Shown here one piece after another: positions 39,931 to 50,140 of a DNA stretch of 64,000 nucleotides. Source of the DNA: Whitmania pigra (lineage: Eukaryota > Annelida > Clitellata > Hirudinida > Haemopidae); the NCBI GenBank assembly GCA_021613335.1, contig JAJTWR010000359.1:105001-169000 (forward strand), read 5' to 3'. A program made the translations under genes and the position numbers. The first letter of the stretch is position 1, and each line of letters starts with the position of its first letter. The notes below the pieces were generated by a model. It was not told the origin of the DNA. It did not search any database and saw nothing but the letters and a program-made list of their open reading frames with translations.

Positions 39931-40959
39931 ATATATTAAACATGCACTAAAAGGTTTATTGTGGTATCATAGCAAACTGAGGACACCAATAAAGTGATAA
40001 TCCGCCGACGCGCACAGAACTTTTACTTTGCCTCTAAAGTGTTACACAGAAGAAAGCGCACAAGATCAAAAAAATTATAGGGAACGTTGCATACGACATG
40101 GAAGCATACAGCTAGATGGCTAGAGCCAGAAAGTTCATTTAGAGGGCAAAGCATAGTGATCTCTCAAAGTTTTCAAAAAGTAATTATTTATCGACACATG
40201 GAAATAATCAGCCATTGACATGACTCATTAATTCACGTTCTAAATAGAGTTGGTCAAGTGTATATAATAAGCATTTCAGCGCACTGAAAATTTCTTCACC
40301 GATTAAGTAAGATGGTGAATTTACCAAAAGTTATTTCATTCGGGTTCAACAATTATTTGTGTAAAGGAAAAGATGTGCCTGCAAAGTGCAAATTTTGTAA
40401 AGATAGAACAGTTATTGTTGATAAGATTGGAATGACATCGAACAAATAAAGTACTTGAACCCGAGTACTTGCTCCATGTCTGTCGCTAGCTGTGAGCGTT
40501 CATCATCCAAACTTAAGTTAATAAAAAACTACCTTAAATCATCGATGAGCCAGGCACGGCTTACACGTTTGGAGGAAACTTGCCGATGGACTGAATTTTG
40601 AAACCGTTATAAAAAAAAAAGTAAAGTAAAGGAAAGTAAATTTTTAATTTGATTGTAGTTTCATGAAAAGAAATACTCGAGAGCTTTTTGAAATTTTGAA
40701 GGTTAACGTATTGTTAACGGTCAAGAGCTCGGGGAGGGCGGGGCGGCAAGAACAGTTGGTACGCCACTGCGCGATCATGCGCCGCTTTAAAATTTAACAA
40801 CTTTACCACCATGATCATCCATTAAGGCCCCAGAAAAATAATCGTGTTTCTACTAGAATTCCACTTTAGTGGAAATAATTCTACTTAAATCATTCACTAA
40901 GCTTATGATGATATATGAGGTACAACATTTACTAATTAAATACTAATACAATTACTAAC

Positions 40960-41343
40960 TCAATAATAAACCTGAGGAACTAACTTCATAAAAGACAAGA
41001 AGATGAGAGTTAATAAGACCACCGTGAACACGACATAAGGCAACCACAACATTCCAATTTCACCATCAACTGGATTCTGAATGTCATCCAGCCGTCGATG
41101 GGAAGTCGTGCGTCTCCATCTCGCCTGGAAAGATTTGTTGTGAAGGCGTCTGCTGGACTGTCTTAGTGTCTCGTTGTTGCTAATCGTTTCGTTGATTAAC
41201 ATGTAAGACACCATCCTTAGCTCATTCAATCGTGACTTTTCTGAGGCATTGAACCAGACGGGTCCGGATGCAGCCAGGGCTGAGCAAAACAAGGTGACTT
41301 TCAAGCACGAGAGAGTTTTAGGAGAACATTCGCGATGAAGCAT
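40960..41343 (-). CDS. Small single-pass membrane protein candidate
   Basis: A 127-codon frame with ATG at 41343 and a stop at 40960. Not recognised. The N terminus looks like a signal peptide (LSCLKVTLFCSALAASGPVW). It is followed by about 70 residues with four N-glycosylation sequons (NAS, NET, NET, NKS), then a membrane helix LPYVVFTVVLLTLIFLSFM and a short tail. An in-frame stop lies just upstream of the Met, supporting this start. The frame could continue through a donor at CCTCAG|GTTTAT close to its end. No homologue is known to me, and a chance frame remains possible. Confidence 0.35.
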   Translation of the reverse strand: MLHRECSPKTLSCLKVTLFCSALAASGPVWFNASEKSRLNELRMVSYMLINETISNNETLRQSSRRLHNKSFQARWRRTTSHRRLDDIQNPVDGEIGMLWLPYVVFTVVLLTLIFLSFMKLVPQVYY

Positions 41344-41777
41344 CAGTTGTGAGAATGTGGCATAGTTTCACTGGTGCAGGTAATCACAGGCTGAAAGATG
41401 ATGTTTACTTTTACTTTAATAATTTTATAAAATTTTATTTATTTTAAATGAAATATTTTTATCGAACCAAAAAAAACCCCCGGCCAATACATGCACTAAA
41501 GCCAAAATACAAAAATTAGAATTATACAAACAAACCGGCCCAGGAGGGACAAAGGCTTCACAATATTAGAATTGTTATACATATGCAAACTTCTCATTGG
41601 TTACTGACAGTGAATATCACAATCATAATGTTACCGATATCCTGGAAAGAAAAACGAGTCATTAACAAAGCCGGCAAGAGTGGGGGAAGCAAGAAGTCGA
41701 ATAAAAGACCGTAAGCCTGACCTGCAAAGTTATCTCCAGACTGCCTCTACAAAAAAAATATAAGCCACGGTTTGCAT

Positions 41778-42089
41778 TCAATTATTATGAGGTATCAAGA
41801 AGTCGCTTTCAAGTGACTGAGAGCTTTCAAGGTAGGCAACTGAGGCGGCCGCGATCGACATAAAAAGGCTAACAAGAGAAGATAATGTTGAGTTTGTAAA
41901 GTAAAAACTGACGGACTGATCATAGGATGCGATCTGGCCCACGAAAAAGTCAGGAGAATCGTAAGAGCGAAACGTTTGAATGCAAGAAAAACTATGAGGA
42001 TCCATATCGGTGAGTTCCAAGGCAAGGAGTATCAACAACCAAAAATTACTTAAAATCATTAGAAACGAGGCTTTCACGAAAATCATCAC
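41778..42089 (-). CDS. Small secretory-type ORF candidate
   Basis: A 103-codon frame on the minus strand, 430 bp upstream of the other membrane-type ORF and in the same orientation. It starts with a hydrophobic leader (MMIFVKASFLMILSNFWLLI) and has a second hydrophobic segment near the middle-end (STLSSLVSLFMSIAAASVAY) preceded by an NST sequon. Not recognised. The two ORFs could be exons of one secretory gene, but no convincing splice pair was found. Confidence 0.3.
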   Translation of the reverse strand: MMIFVKASFLMILSNFWLLILLALELTDMDPHSFSCIQTFRSYDSPDFFVGQIASYDQSVSFYFTNSTLSSLVSLFMSIAAASVAYLESSQSLESDFLIPHNN

Positions 42090-43012
42090 TTGTTGACATC
42101 TCCGGAGCTTTTGAAGATGTGTCCATTAGGGTTATGACCTTTTCTAAAATGTCAGCCCATAAAGGCATTGGGTGAATAATTGTTATTAAATTTGTAAAAC
42201 AATCTTAATTAAACCTTCAAAATTTATTAATTTTTCTGGAAAGAATTGTTTTTAAGTGCGTTGTATGTTAAAGGGAGTAATTTGAATAAAAGTTGGCTTT
42301 ATTTCATAAATGACCTTCAAAAGTAGGCAAACGATGTATTAAGAAATAAGAGTGAGCAAAGAATCAGTTATTTGCTAAAAAAAAACATCAGAGATTGTTC
42401 GAATATGTTGAGAATTTTCTAGAAAGTTTCTATAAATTGCCTAAAGAGATGCTACTTGTTGGTTGCAACATGGCGCTTGCCGTAAAAATTCAAGAGAAAT
42501 AAGATTTGAAACATGTTTGTGAAGGTGTTTCATAAAAAATCGAATTTTACAATTCTATCCAACCAAAGAGAAAAGTCGCCGACACTATTAGCAAGTATGT
42601 TGAAGCAAGTTTTTGAGGAAGCCAACGTCAAAAATAGAAGAATCTTTCTCAAATTTATTTGACATAATCAAGCATGTCTGTGCCTGAGACGAGCATTTGT
42701 ATTATTCGCAAATGCAGAAATATGGTGAAGGATACTCCAGCGAAAAACTAGCATCCATCTAAAACAAAGTTTGTAAGAAGCATATTACAGATTCATAGAC
42801 ATGAACACCTGAAAGAAGTCTACTATTCAGAATGATCAGTTAACCTGGACGAGCAAGAAGAATAGAAGACAAAGATATAGGGTGGCGAGATGACATGAAG
42901 TTTAGGTATCAGTTAATTAGAGTCCTTAATCATTTACAAAATTTCATGCACTTCCAGTCTTATCTAATGCTTGATGGAATTCTAGAGCCATTTTTGCGTT
43001 GCTTTCATACAT
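42090..43012. other. No gene recognised
   Basis: AT-rich spacer. Short frames around 42560-42860 have the look of decayed transposase but no diagnostic motif. Confidence 0.35.
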
Positions 43013-43740
43013 TCAGGGACGCCCCCTGAGGGCGGGCAAGGGGGAGGGGCAGCTTGCCCTCCAGCTTGGAATAAACTGAAATAAGTTGGTAAAAACTAGG
43101 ATTCAAAATTCAAATGCATATTATAATAATTCCTACAAGGTTTAGGATTTCAAATTACAATAAATATTTAAAATAAAATATGTTCGCAGACGCCCATCTC
43201 TCTCGGTATTAAATTAAATTCTAGGTGCAAGATCTGAATCTTTGAAAGACCATCTGTGAACATCTCCCTAGAAGCATTTGCAGAAGTACATTATGAAATT
43301 TCGTATCAAAAGCGATCTGACTCAACAACTTAATTTAATGCTCTGGGCTTGTGCAAAAGGATTATGAGTTTTGACTTTATTCTTCATTATTATGATTATG
43401 GAGAATGTTCTGCACAAAGTAAAAGTTTTAACTGAATCTTTGGAAGAAATTGACCTCAGTGTTATTGATGCAGTAGAAAACATAAAAGCGCCCAATAGGC
43501 GACCTTGGAATTCCCCAACATTGAAACTGAGAGACTGGAAAACAATTTTCACTCAAATTACAAATGAATGCGGAAGAATATTTTAAGCGTCGTCACAGAT
43601 GTGGCACCGTTACGATTTGATGACAAAGCTTAATCTCATTCTTGGGGTTAAAAGAAGTTCTGGATCCCCTAATAAAATATTTGAAGTCGAACTTGTTGCA
43701 GTGTGCAAATCAGTGGAAAACCTTCGGGGGCCGAGCAAAT
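43013..43740 (+). mobile_element. Probable hAT-like remnant
   Basis: Begins CAGGGACGCCCCCTGAGGGC and a G-rich run, of the type seen at hAT ends in this window. A plus-strand frame (43371-43585) reads KVLTESLEEIDLSVIDAVEN and then NIKAPNRRPWNSPTLK, resembling the middle of ZMYM1-like hAT transposases. The second end was not found and frames are broken. Confidence 0.4.
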
Positions 43741-44529
43741 GAGACCATGTAAAATAGATTCCAAATTTCATACCTCATCAACATCAATTTTATGTAATTT
43801 TTGTCACACAATAAGACACATGTACCGAAGAACAAAGACAAAGTTGTGAACTAGATGGGCTGATGTTCACAGTAAATCTTGACAGTTTTAAGATACTGAC
43901 ATGACAGCTGAGGTTGTAACAAGCTTTTAGATACAGTTTGCGTAACGATGGAAAGTAATCGAACAACAAAAATGGCGGAGGCTTTGGAGGTCCACTGAGT
44001 CGAGGTGTATACGACGCCCTCTAAGATGTGGTGAGACATAGCTATCACGCCATGGAACTAGTCAGTAACTCGGTTGTTTGTTAGTTCAGTTAGAAAGATA
44101 AATTTAAATTTATAGATGTCCCCGTGCTTCCTCCCCCACAACCTTACGAAAATTGACTGAAGGACCTATTTGTTCACTTTTCTTGTCATTTCAGTCGTTC
44201 CTCTCTCCTTATGAACTTTTCGGCTTAGAGGTTAAGCAAACGCTTACGTTACGTACTTTGAGTGTTAGAAACTTTTTTCCGCTAAATTTTCCAAATGATA
44301 AAATATCCGATTACACAAATGTTTCTATATCAAATAAAATTCAAACTTAATTGTTTTTAATCTATAGATATTTGTTTATTACTGAATTCATGTCATTTCG
44401 CATGAGTAAATCTTAAAAGTTATCAAAACAAATCGAGTCTGTAATTATGATTAAGTCAGAATTATAATATCACAGAGTAATTAATAAGGGATGGCAATTA
44501 AGTAAAGATTTAAGTATTTTAGAAATTAA

Positions 44530-45258
44530 AAGATGGCTTACAAGGAATACTACGCCTCGGTTTAAGTACTTTTCAGGTTAAGTATTTAAGGAATTAAGTA
44601 CGTAAGGCGAGGTACGACTGTACTTTCACTTCTGGAACCTGGAGCAAAGTATGGTTTGGTGGGCAAATGCTTAATGACCAAGATTATTAAGATTTGCATC
44701 AGCAAGTTGAGAAAGCAACCGTCTGTGTGAAAACACATTGGTCTACAAGACCTCCACTCTAAATAATGTATTAACTCGACTTATTTGTAATGGAACCGCC
44801 AAAATTTCTCTATGTCGTAGCATTTTCTCATCGGTTAGGCTGCTTCTTTTACGTCGACGATTCTCTCAATTCAATCTTGTTGATCTTGTCTGAGGGGTGA
44901 CACGTCGTATCTGTTCTGTTTATTTTTTTCATTCTTAAAATGTCTAGAGATGTTACGAGAAAACTGGACAATCAGCGAGTAGAGAAAAAGTATGAAATCA
45001 TATTGCAGCTAGAAAAAGGAACAAAACCGGCGGACCTTAAGTCGTCAGCATGGCATTCCAGCAAACACCATTTCAGGATGGAAAAAGAAAGCCGACGTGA
45101 TAAAAAAAAGTACGAGAAGTCAGTCTTTCATCCAGCAAGAAAAAAAACTTAGAGAATTTGAGAACAAAGATGACGGCGATAAAGTGTTGGAACTGGTGTT
45201 GTAGATTCAGTTGTTGTTGGAACTGGTGTTGTAGATTCTCGAGCAACAAAACGTCCAG
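44530..45258 (+). mobile_element. Tigger/pogo-like transposon remnant with CENP-B-type HTH
   Basis: Ends or internal repeats read CCTCGGTTTAAGTAC and the inverted AAGGCGAGGTACGACTGTAC. An ATG at 44940 opens KLDNQRVEKKYEIILQLEKG, followed after a frameshift near 45045 by HGIPANTISGWKKKADVIKK. That is the psq/CENP-B helix-turn-helix of Tigger transposases (KLEII..LE.G...IPxxTIS.WKK). The frame ends at a TAG about 45203, and the rest of the transposase is absent or interrupted by the hAT at 45269. Confidence 0.7.
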
Positions 45259-45268
45259 TCAATAGGGG

Positions 45269-46397
45269 CAGTGGCGCAACTAGGGGGGGGGCAGGGGGGG
45301 GGCTTGCGCCCCCCCCAGGCCTAATAGGAGAGACCCTGCAATTTTTCCAAATCCGATGAGTTTTTTTTTGGTGGGGGGGGGGGTAAGGGGATTTAACTGG
45401 TTTGAAACTTTGAGACAGAAGATAGTCAAACTCATTAATAAATTATTAAAGATACAAAATAATACTGTAGACAGAAGATAGTCAAACTCATAATAATAAT
45501 AATCTGTTCTATTTTTAATTCTTTATTAATTATAATTGGTAGTTTTGATTTAAACAGTTTCAAAAATTTTTCGCTTTCGTCCCTTGTCTAAACTTGAGCC
45601 CCCCCCAGCATTTTTCGCTGGTTATCTGATGATCAGATAATGTCGTTTTGACAACCTTGCCTTGGCTGCTCTTGATGCTTTGCAGAATGGCACAATGACT
45701 CCCGAGCTTTCGGAATTCTGCAACCTTCGTGGAAAAGACGCTGAAACTGTGCAAAGACAGCTCCAATTCACATCGACAAGTTTACGTGCTGATCAGTCTG
45801 ATCCCAATGCATGTATCGAACTGCAAGATCTTTTCTGTGCCACAAGCATTCAGCCCGAGTTGCATATACTCGATGTTGCTCTTACTCAGACATTTACATC
45901 ATCAGATGCAGAAAGGGCCTTTTCTAAACTTCGCCTTATTAAAAGTCATCTTGGGACGACTATGTCTGCCTGTCGTTTGCAAAGTTTATTGAGAATATCT
46001 GTGAACAAAACAACTACTGCACTTCTTCCAGTAAATAAAATGGTGAACAGATTTTCACAGACTGATCGAAAAATTATTTTGTAACTGCAAACACATCAAA
46101 ATGTAATTTAGACTACAACATTTCAAAATTGTTTTAAACTGTTTTTTTTTACAGTTGCTTTAACTGGCTTGAAACTTTGAAACAGAAGATAGTCAAGCTC
46201 ATTAATAAATTATTAAAGATACAAAAAAAGACTGCAGACTTATAAATAAAAATTTATAATAATAATCAGTTCTATCTTTAATTCTTTATTAATTAAAACT
46301 AGTAGTATTGATTTGAACAGTTTCAAAAATTTTTCGACTGCGTCGGGCTTTTCTAAACTTGAGCCCCCCCCAGCATTTTTCGCTGGTTGCGCCCCTG
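45269..46397 (+). mobile_element. hAT element with perfect 8-bp target duplication
   Basis: Left end CAGTGGCGCAAC and right end GTTGCGCCCCTG, flanked by AATAGGGG at 45261-45268 and again at 46398-46405. Inside is a C-terminal transposase fragment, plus a roughly 240-bp segment that occurs twice (about 45390-45630 and 46160-46397). The repeated segment shows the 3' end of the family sits inside the element as well as at its right edge. The element is inserted next to the Tigger remnant. Its intact TSD suggests a fairly recent insertion. Confidence 0.88.
45662..46084 (+). pseudogene. hAT transposase C-terminal fragment
   Basis: A 140-codon frame with the hAT dimerisation signature (TSSDAERAFSKLRLIKSHLG, then RLQSLLRISVN). 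Full hAT transposases are about 600-700 residues, so the N-terminal DNA-binding and catalytic parts are missing. The element cannot mobilise itself. Confidence 0.75.
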
Positions 46398-46762
46398 AAT
46401 AGGGGATTTTGTGAGCGATCCTTGTGTTTGCAATAAAGGAAAAATTAATTATAAAGGTTTGTATTGAGAATCGACGTTGGTTCTTATTGCGAATTGGTAA
46501 ATCTCTGCTGTAAGTTGGTTTACACATGCCTTTTGTTGTTAGCAAGCACGTATGTCCCTATTGCTGCTATCAATGTCAAATATCAATTGCTGTTGGGTAA
46601 ATAAATAAAAAAAACGTGCATGTTCTCTTTTATGAACGCGCATTATAAATAATTTTTTATTATATACTTAAGAAATTTCAAGCACATGTTAATATACAGC
46701 ACCATCTTGATTTTCAGTTATATCGAGATTTTTTGGCAAACCCCTATGCCCGCGGCGAATCT

Positions 46763-47257
46763 CCAAACCCTAACCAGAACCAGCCATGGCTGCTTAATAT
46801 TCATAAGCAGTGATTGGTTGAGATCTTAACTAGGTCAGAAGCACATATGCATGTTTATTTGTATCATAGGTTCCAAGTCATTTCAGTGAGCGTCCGCGTG
46901 GTCTGGTGAAGGGCTCGTCTCGCCGTTGCGGGATTCTAGTGTTGTTAGTCCATGCTTGTCGGCGCCGTTTTAGTGTATTTTAATAACTTAGTAGATATTA
47001 TAAAGGTTAGGGTTGGGTTTGGGATATGTTAAAGTTAATAATTTAACAATTTTAGGGTTTGAGTTAGGTTAGGCGTCTGTTTTTTTATTAATAGTAAATT
47101 AATTAAATTAATTGCATATTGCAACGACAGTTATTAATTTTTAAACGAAAATATCTCCAAAACGATTGCTGCTCTGTGACCTATTTCAGATCTCAACCAA
47201 TCACAGTGAGCGCTTACGAATATTAATCAGCCACAGCTGGTGCTCGTTATGGTTTGG
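46763..47257. mobile_element. Foldback/MITE-like element with ~65-bp inverted arms
   Basis: Left arm 46763-46824 (starts CCAAACCCTAACCAGAACCA, ends GATTGGTTGAGATC) pairs with right arm 47189-47257 (starts GATCTCAACCAATCAC, ends CGTTATGGTTTGG) with moderate mismatches and small gaps. There is no coding content between them. The target duplication is not clear. Confidence 0.7.
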
Positions 47258-47747
47258 AAATACATAACCGGGTTCGACTGCATTATTGAGTGACTGTTCC
47301 AGAAGCATTTTAAAATATAATCGATTTTTAATCGCTTCTATGTTTCATCGTCTGATCATTGTTTTGATGTGATTCATCCCAATTCTGAGCTGCTCATCTT
47401 ATGAGCATTAAATATTGAATAAATGTTTCATTATAGCATTAAATAAAGAATAAATATTTTTAAAAAATTGAAAAAAACAATCAAGAATTTAGCAAATTTA
47501 GCAAAATTCAAAACAAGTACCAAGACGTTTTAGTTGGAGTAATCAGAAATATATTAAATATACTTGAGCTCAGTTATTTAATTTTATGCCTTCAATGCAT
47601 TCGATATGTGAGAATATTTACATTTCTATCGAAAGTAAATACAACTGTTTTCACCACCTGATTGAATATTCCCAAAGGCACCACTTCCTGGCGAATAACT
47701 GCAGCACAGTTTTAAGCTACGAATAAATTTGTTTATTATTTTAAATA

Positions 47748-48267
47748 CAGTCAAATCTTGGTACTATGCCACCTCGCTACTATGCCACTCTCGCTATTAT
47801 ACCACTTTTGCTCGATCCCGACGAAACTCAATACAAAATAAATTTATTATGCCACCCCTACTCTCGCTACTATGCCACTATTGTGTGACTGTTAAAAGGC
47901 ACGAGTCGTGAAAAAGTCTGTATCTCTGCGCAGTGTTCAATTATTTATAATAATCTAATGACTGTATATAAAAATTTACCCATCACTAAACTAAATTAAT
48001 TGAATTTTATTTTAAAATTTATTTGATTGTTATTCTTTGGTCGGTTCTAGAACCTTTCCCTTTTCAATCAGTCGTTCTTCTGTTATTTTTTTTCAAATTC
48101 AGCCCATAATGTCAGCTCAGAAACGCAAGCGAACCGACTTTGCTGAAGGAGAAAAAAGAATTTACAGTTTAAAGACCGCTTTTACAAACCCTCGCTACTA
48201 TGCCACTCTCGATACTATGCCACTTTTGCTTGGTCCCGATAGGTGGAATAGTAACGAGATTTGACTG
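47748..48267 (+). mobile_element. Non-autonomous Tigger element (internal-deletion MITE)
   Basis: 520 bp with inverted ends CAGTCAAATCTTGGTACTAT and, reversed, CAGTCAAATCTCGTTACTAT. It is flanked by TA on both sides, the Tc1/mariner-superfamily duplication. Subterminal CTACTATGCCAC words recur on both sides. In the middle an ATG at 48109 opens SAQKRKRTDFAEGEKRIYSL, the start of a Tigger transposase, which then runs directly into the right terminal sequence. It is therefore a deletion derivative of a full element. Confidence 0.85.
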
Positions 48268-48269
48268 TA

Positions 48270-50140
48270 TATGTAATAATGATAAGGCACGAAAAAATGG
48301 TCTCCGTGACAATTCACAAGAAATAACTGACGTTAAACACTCTGATGGTGCTTCGCATTATTTGAAATGTTTGAAAAATAATGTAAAAGAAGAGAAGTCA
48401 GAATCTCGAATTTTCCACAAATAACCCTTAATGCGGTTTCTAACTTTCGGTTGTGATGTCCATACACTTTGGTTATACTTCATTTTGTTGCGCTCTGATA
48501 ATTTTTTATTGGAGTTTATGCGGAACATTTAATTTTGTTGGAGTTAAAACACCGATTAATCAACTAATTCTAACAACTCTAATTTAATGTACGCACTTGC
48601 AATTATGAACACCAGAAAGTTTAGAGCGAAAAATTTGATAGAAGCTGCGATTGCAGCAGTTGTTGAACGACGGATGGATTATTAACATTCTATTTTTGTG
48701 ACAGTACGATTTATTATCATATAAATGTATGCTGTCGCTTAATGAGAGCCTGAATATATTGAATGTCAAATTAAGTATTAGCTATAACTTGACTTTGGGA
48801 AACAAATGAATCAATTAACCTGATTCAAGGGTAAAGGTAATTGTCTAAATCCAAAGTCAAAGCGCCTTTGTGGCAGTAAAAACATGCGAAATCACATGGC
48901 GGAATGGAACTTCTGTTCACCCGATGTCTCTTGGAAACAAAATATTTGGAAGGCAGCTATCATCGACTTAAGCTCCACAGCGAGGATCCACGAGCGTGCA
49001 CGTCTTTCGATGCACGAAAATTCTCCTCGCTTCCAAATAATTCGTTTTCTCCGGTTTTTCAGGATCCAATCCAAGCCCGATATGCTTATACGAGATTTTA
49101 CTGCTTAGAAATATTCTTTAAACTGATTTTTGTAAAGTGTCTGTATTGCTAAATAGAAACTGTGCATGCTCATGAATAACCAAGCACATTTCAGAATATA
49201 TTTTCTTTAATAAACGGCTGTAAAAAGTCGTCTTGCTTCATCAGATGCATTTCTGCATCTCTTTTCGTAATCCTGCCAATCCTGCATGTGTTCACTCCAT
49301 AGGCTAACCAGCTGGTTCACCTGGATATCGACTTGTTTATTTTTGGACTCCCAACTCACCAACGCAATTATTTCAAAGCCTATCTTATTTCCAAGACACA
49401 CATCAGCCGTGGAAGGTCAATCCCTATGCTAATTCAATTTGGTAATGGAAAAGCAAAAAAACAACGGTCAAGATTGTAATATTTCATATTTCTAAAATCA
49501 GGCGGGCCCAAAAATTGCCGGACCCCTGCCCCTGGCCTTTCTTGGTGGAAAGCGGTGGCTTAATTATAGCTTGACGAAAAGGGAAACCCTTAAAAGAATG
49601 AATTCAAAAATACTATTTGGCTTTGACTTAAATAAAATTTGCTTGATTGTTAGTTAAGGCAAAGCACGTATTCAAAATTATAAATGTGTTTAAACTAATT
49701 TAATATCTGAAAAGAGAAAGTGTTCCTTCATCTCATGTCAGTATGCCCTCGTGGAACCATGAAGAAATTAAATGCTCTATTTCTTTTAATCGGTTAACGT
49801 TTTTAATGGTTCATAATCTGCCCCAGTCATTTCGTCATTTCGATTTCAATTACTTAATATTTATTTGCTGTTGTTACGCTTCGTGTAGTTCAAATGACCT
49901 AGAGAATATATTCTTTTAATCGAACCCTTGTCTTTTTTTAATCTTTCAAAATTTGTTTATATTGTAATTGCAATGAAATAATAAATTTTTTACAATTTTA
50001 AAATATCAAATAGTATTTTAAAAGTGCATTTTTAATACGAATTTTTATTTAAAAATATATTCTTTAAATGTTCCATGTCTAAAATGTTTTCATAGTAATG
50101 CGATCAGCGGCGTGAGTGTTCGAGGTCTTTCTGAGCAAGC
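48270..50140. other. No gene supported; possible exon at 49207-49420 (minus)
   Basis: A minus-strand stretch ending at a stop at 49207 reads NKQVDIQVNQLVSLWSEHMQ then DWQDYEKRCRNASDEARRLF, a coiled-coil-like segment. It has no ATG, an in-frame stop just upstream and no clear acceptor, so it could be a last exon or a decayed gene. 49495-49560 carries a transposon-end scrap (GGCGGGCCCAAAAATTGCCG). The rest is AT-rich with nothing recognised. Confidence 0.35.

Larger units (their letters stand above)
37605..40490 (+). mobile_element. Tol2-like hAT fragment, middle of the nest
   Basis: Interrupts the outer hAT. The left side reads TATGGGGTACTTGGTACTTG then TACTCGAGTATAG, and the right side AAGTACTTGAACCCGAGTAC then TTGCTCCATG; these are inverted, subterminal-style repeats typical of Tol2-group hATs. 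Near the right side (40312-40449) the plus strand encodes KVISFGFNNYLCKGKDVPAK and CKFCKDRTVIVDKIGMTSN, a BED-type zinc finger N terminus followed by a stop. The exact ends and the 8-bp duplication could not be fixed. It hosts the LTR element at 38089-39930. Confidence 0.6.
36802..40769 (+). mobile_element. hAT element (ZMYM1-like), outermost of a nest
   Basis: Ends CACTGGCGTACC (36802) and GGTACGCCACTG (to 40769) are inverted repeats with one mismatch. Flanking octamers CTCGACAA and CGCGATCA match at only five of eight positions, so the duplication has decayed. Left-hand content (37190-37570) aligns with the transposase middle of 19680-20567 (for example TGAAATGGGAATAAGCACGG against TGAAATGGGTATAAACATGG). 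Right-hand content (40486-40700) aligns with its C-terminal region (AGCTGTGAGCGTTCATCATC, then AAACTTAAGTTAATAAAAAA). The two halves are split by a second element. Confidence 0.75.

Noticed and set aside
49207..49420. Coiled-coil-like minus-strand segment ending in a stop
   Set aside because: No ATG, no supported acceptor and an in-frame stop just upstream; kept only as a note in the spacer entry.
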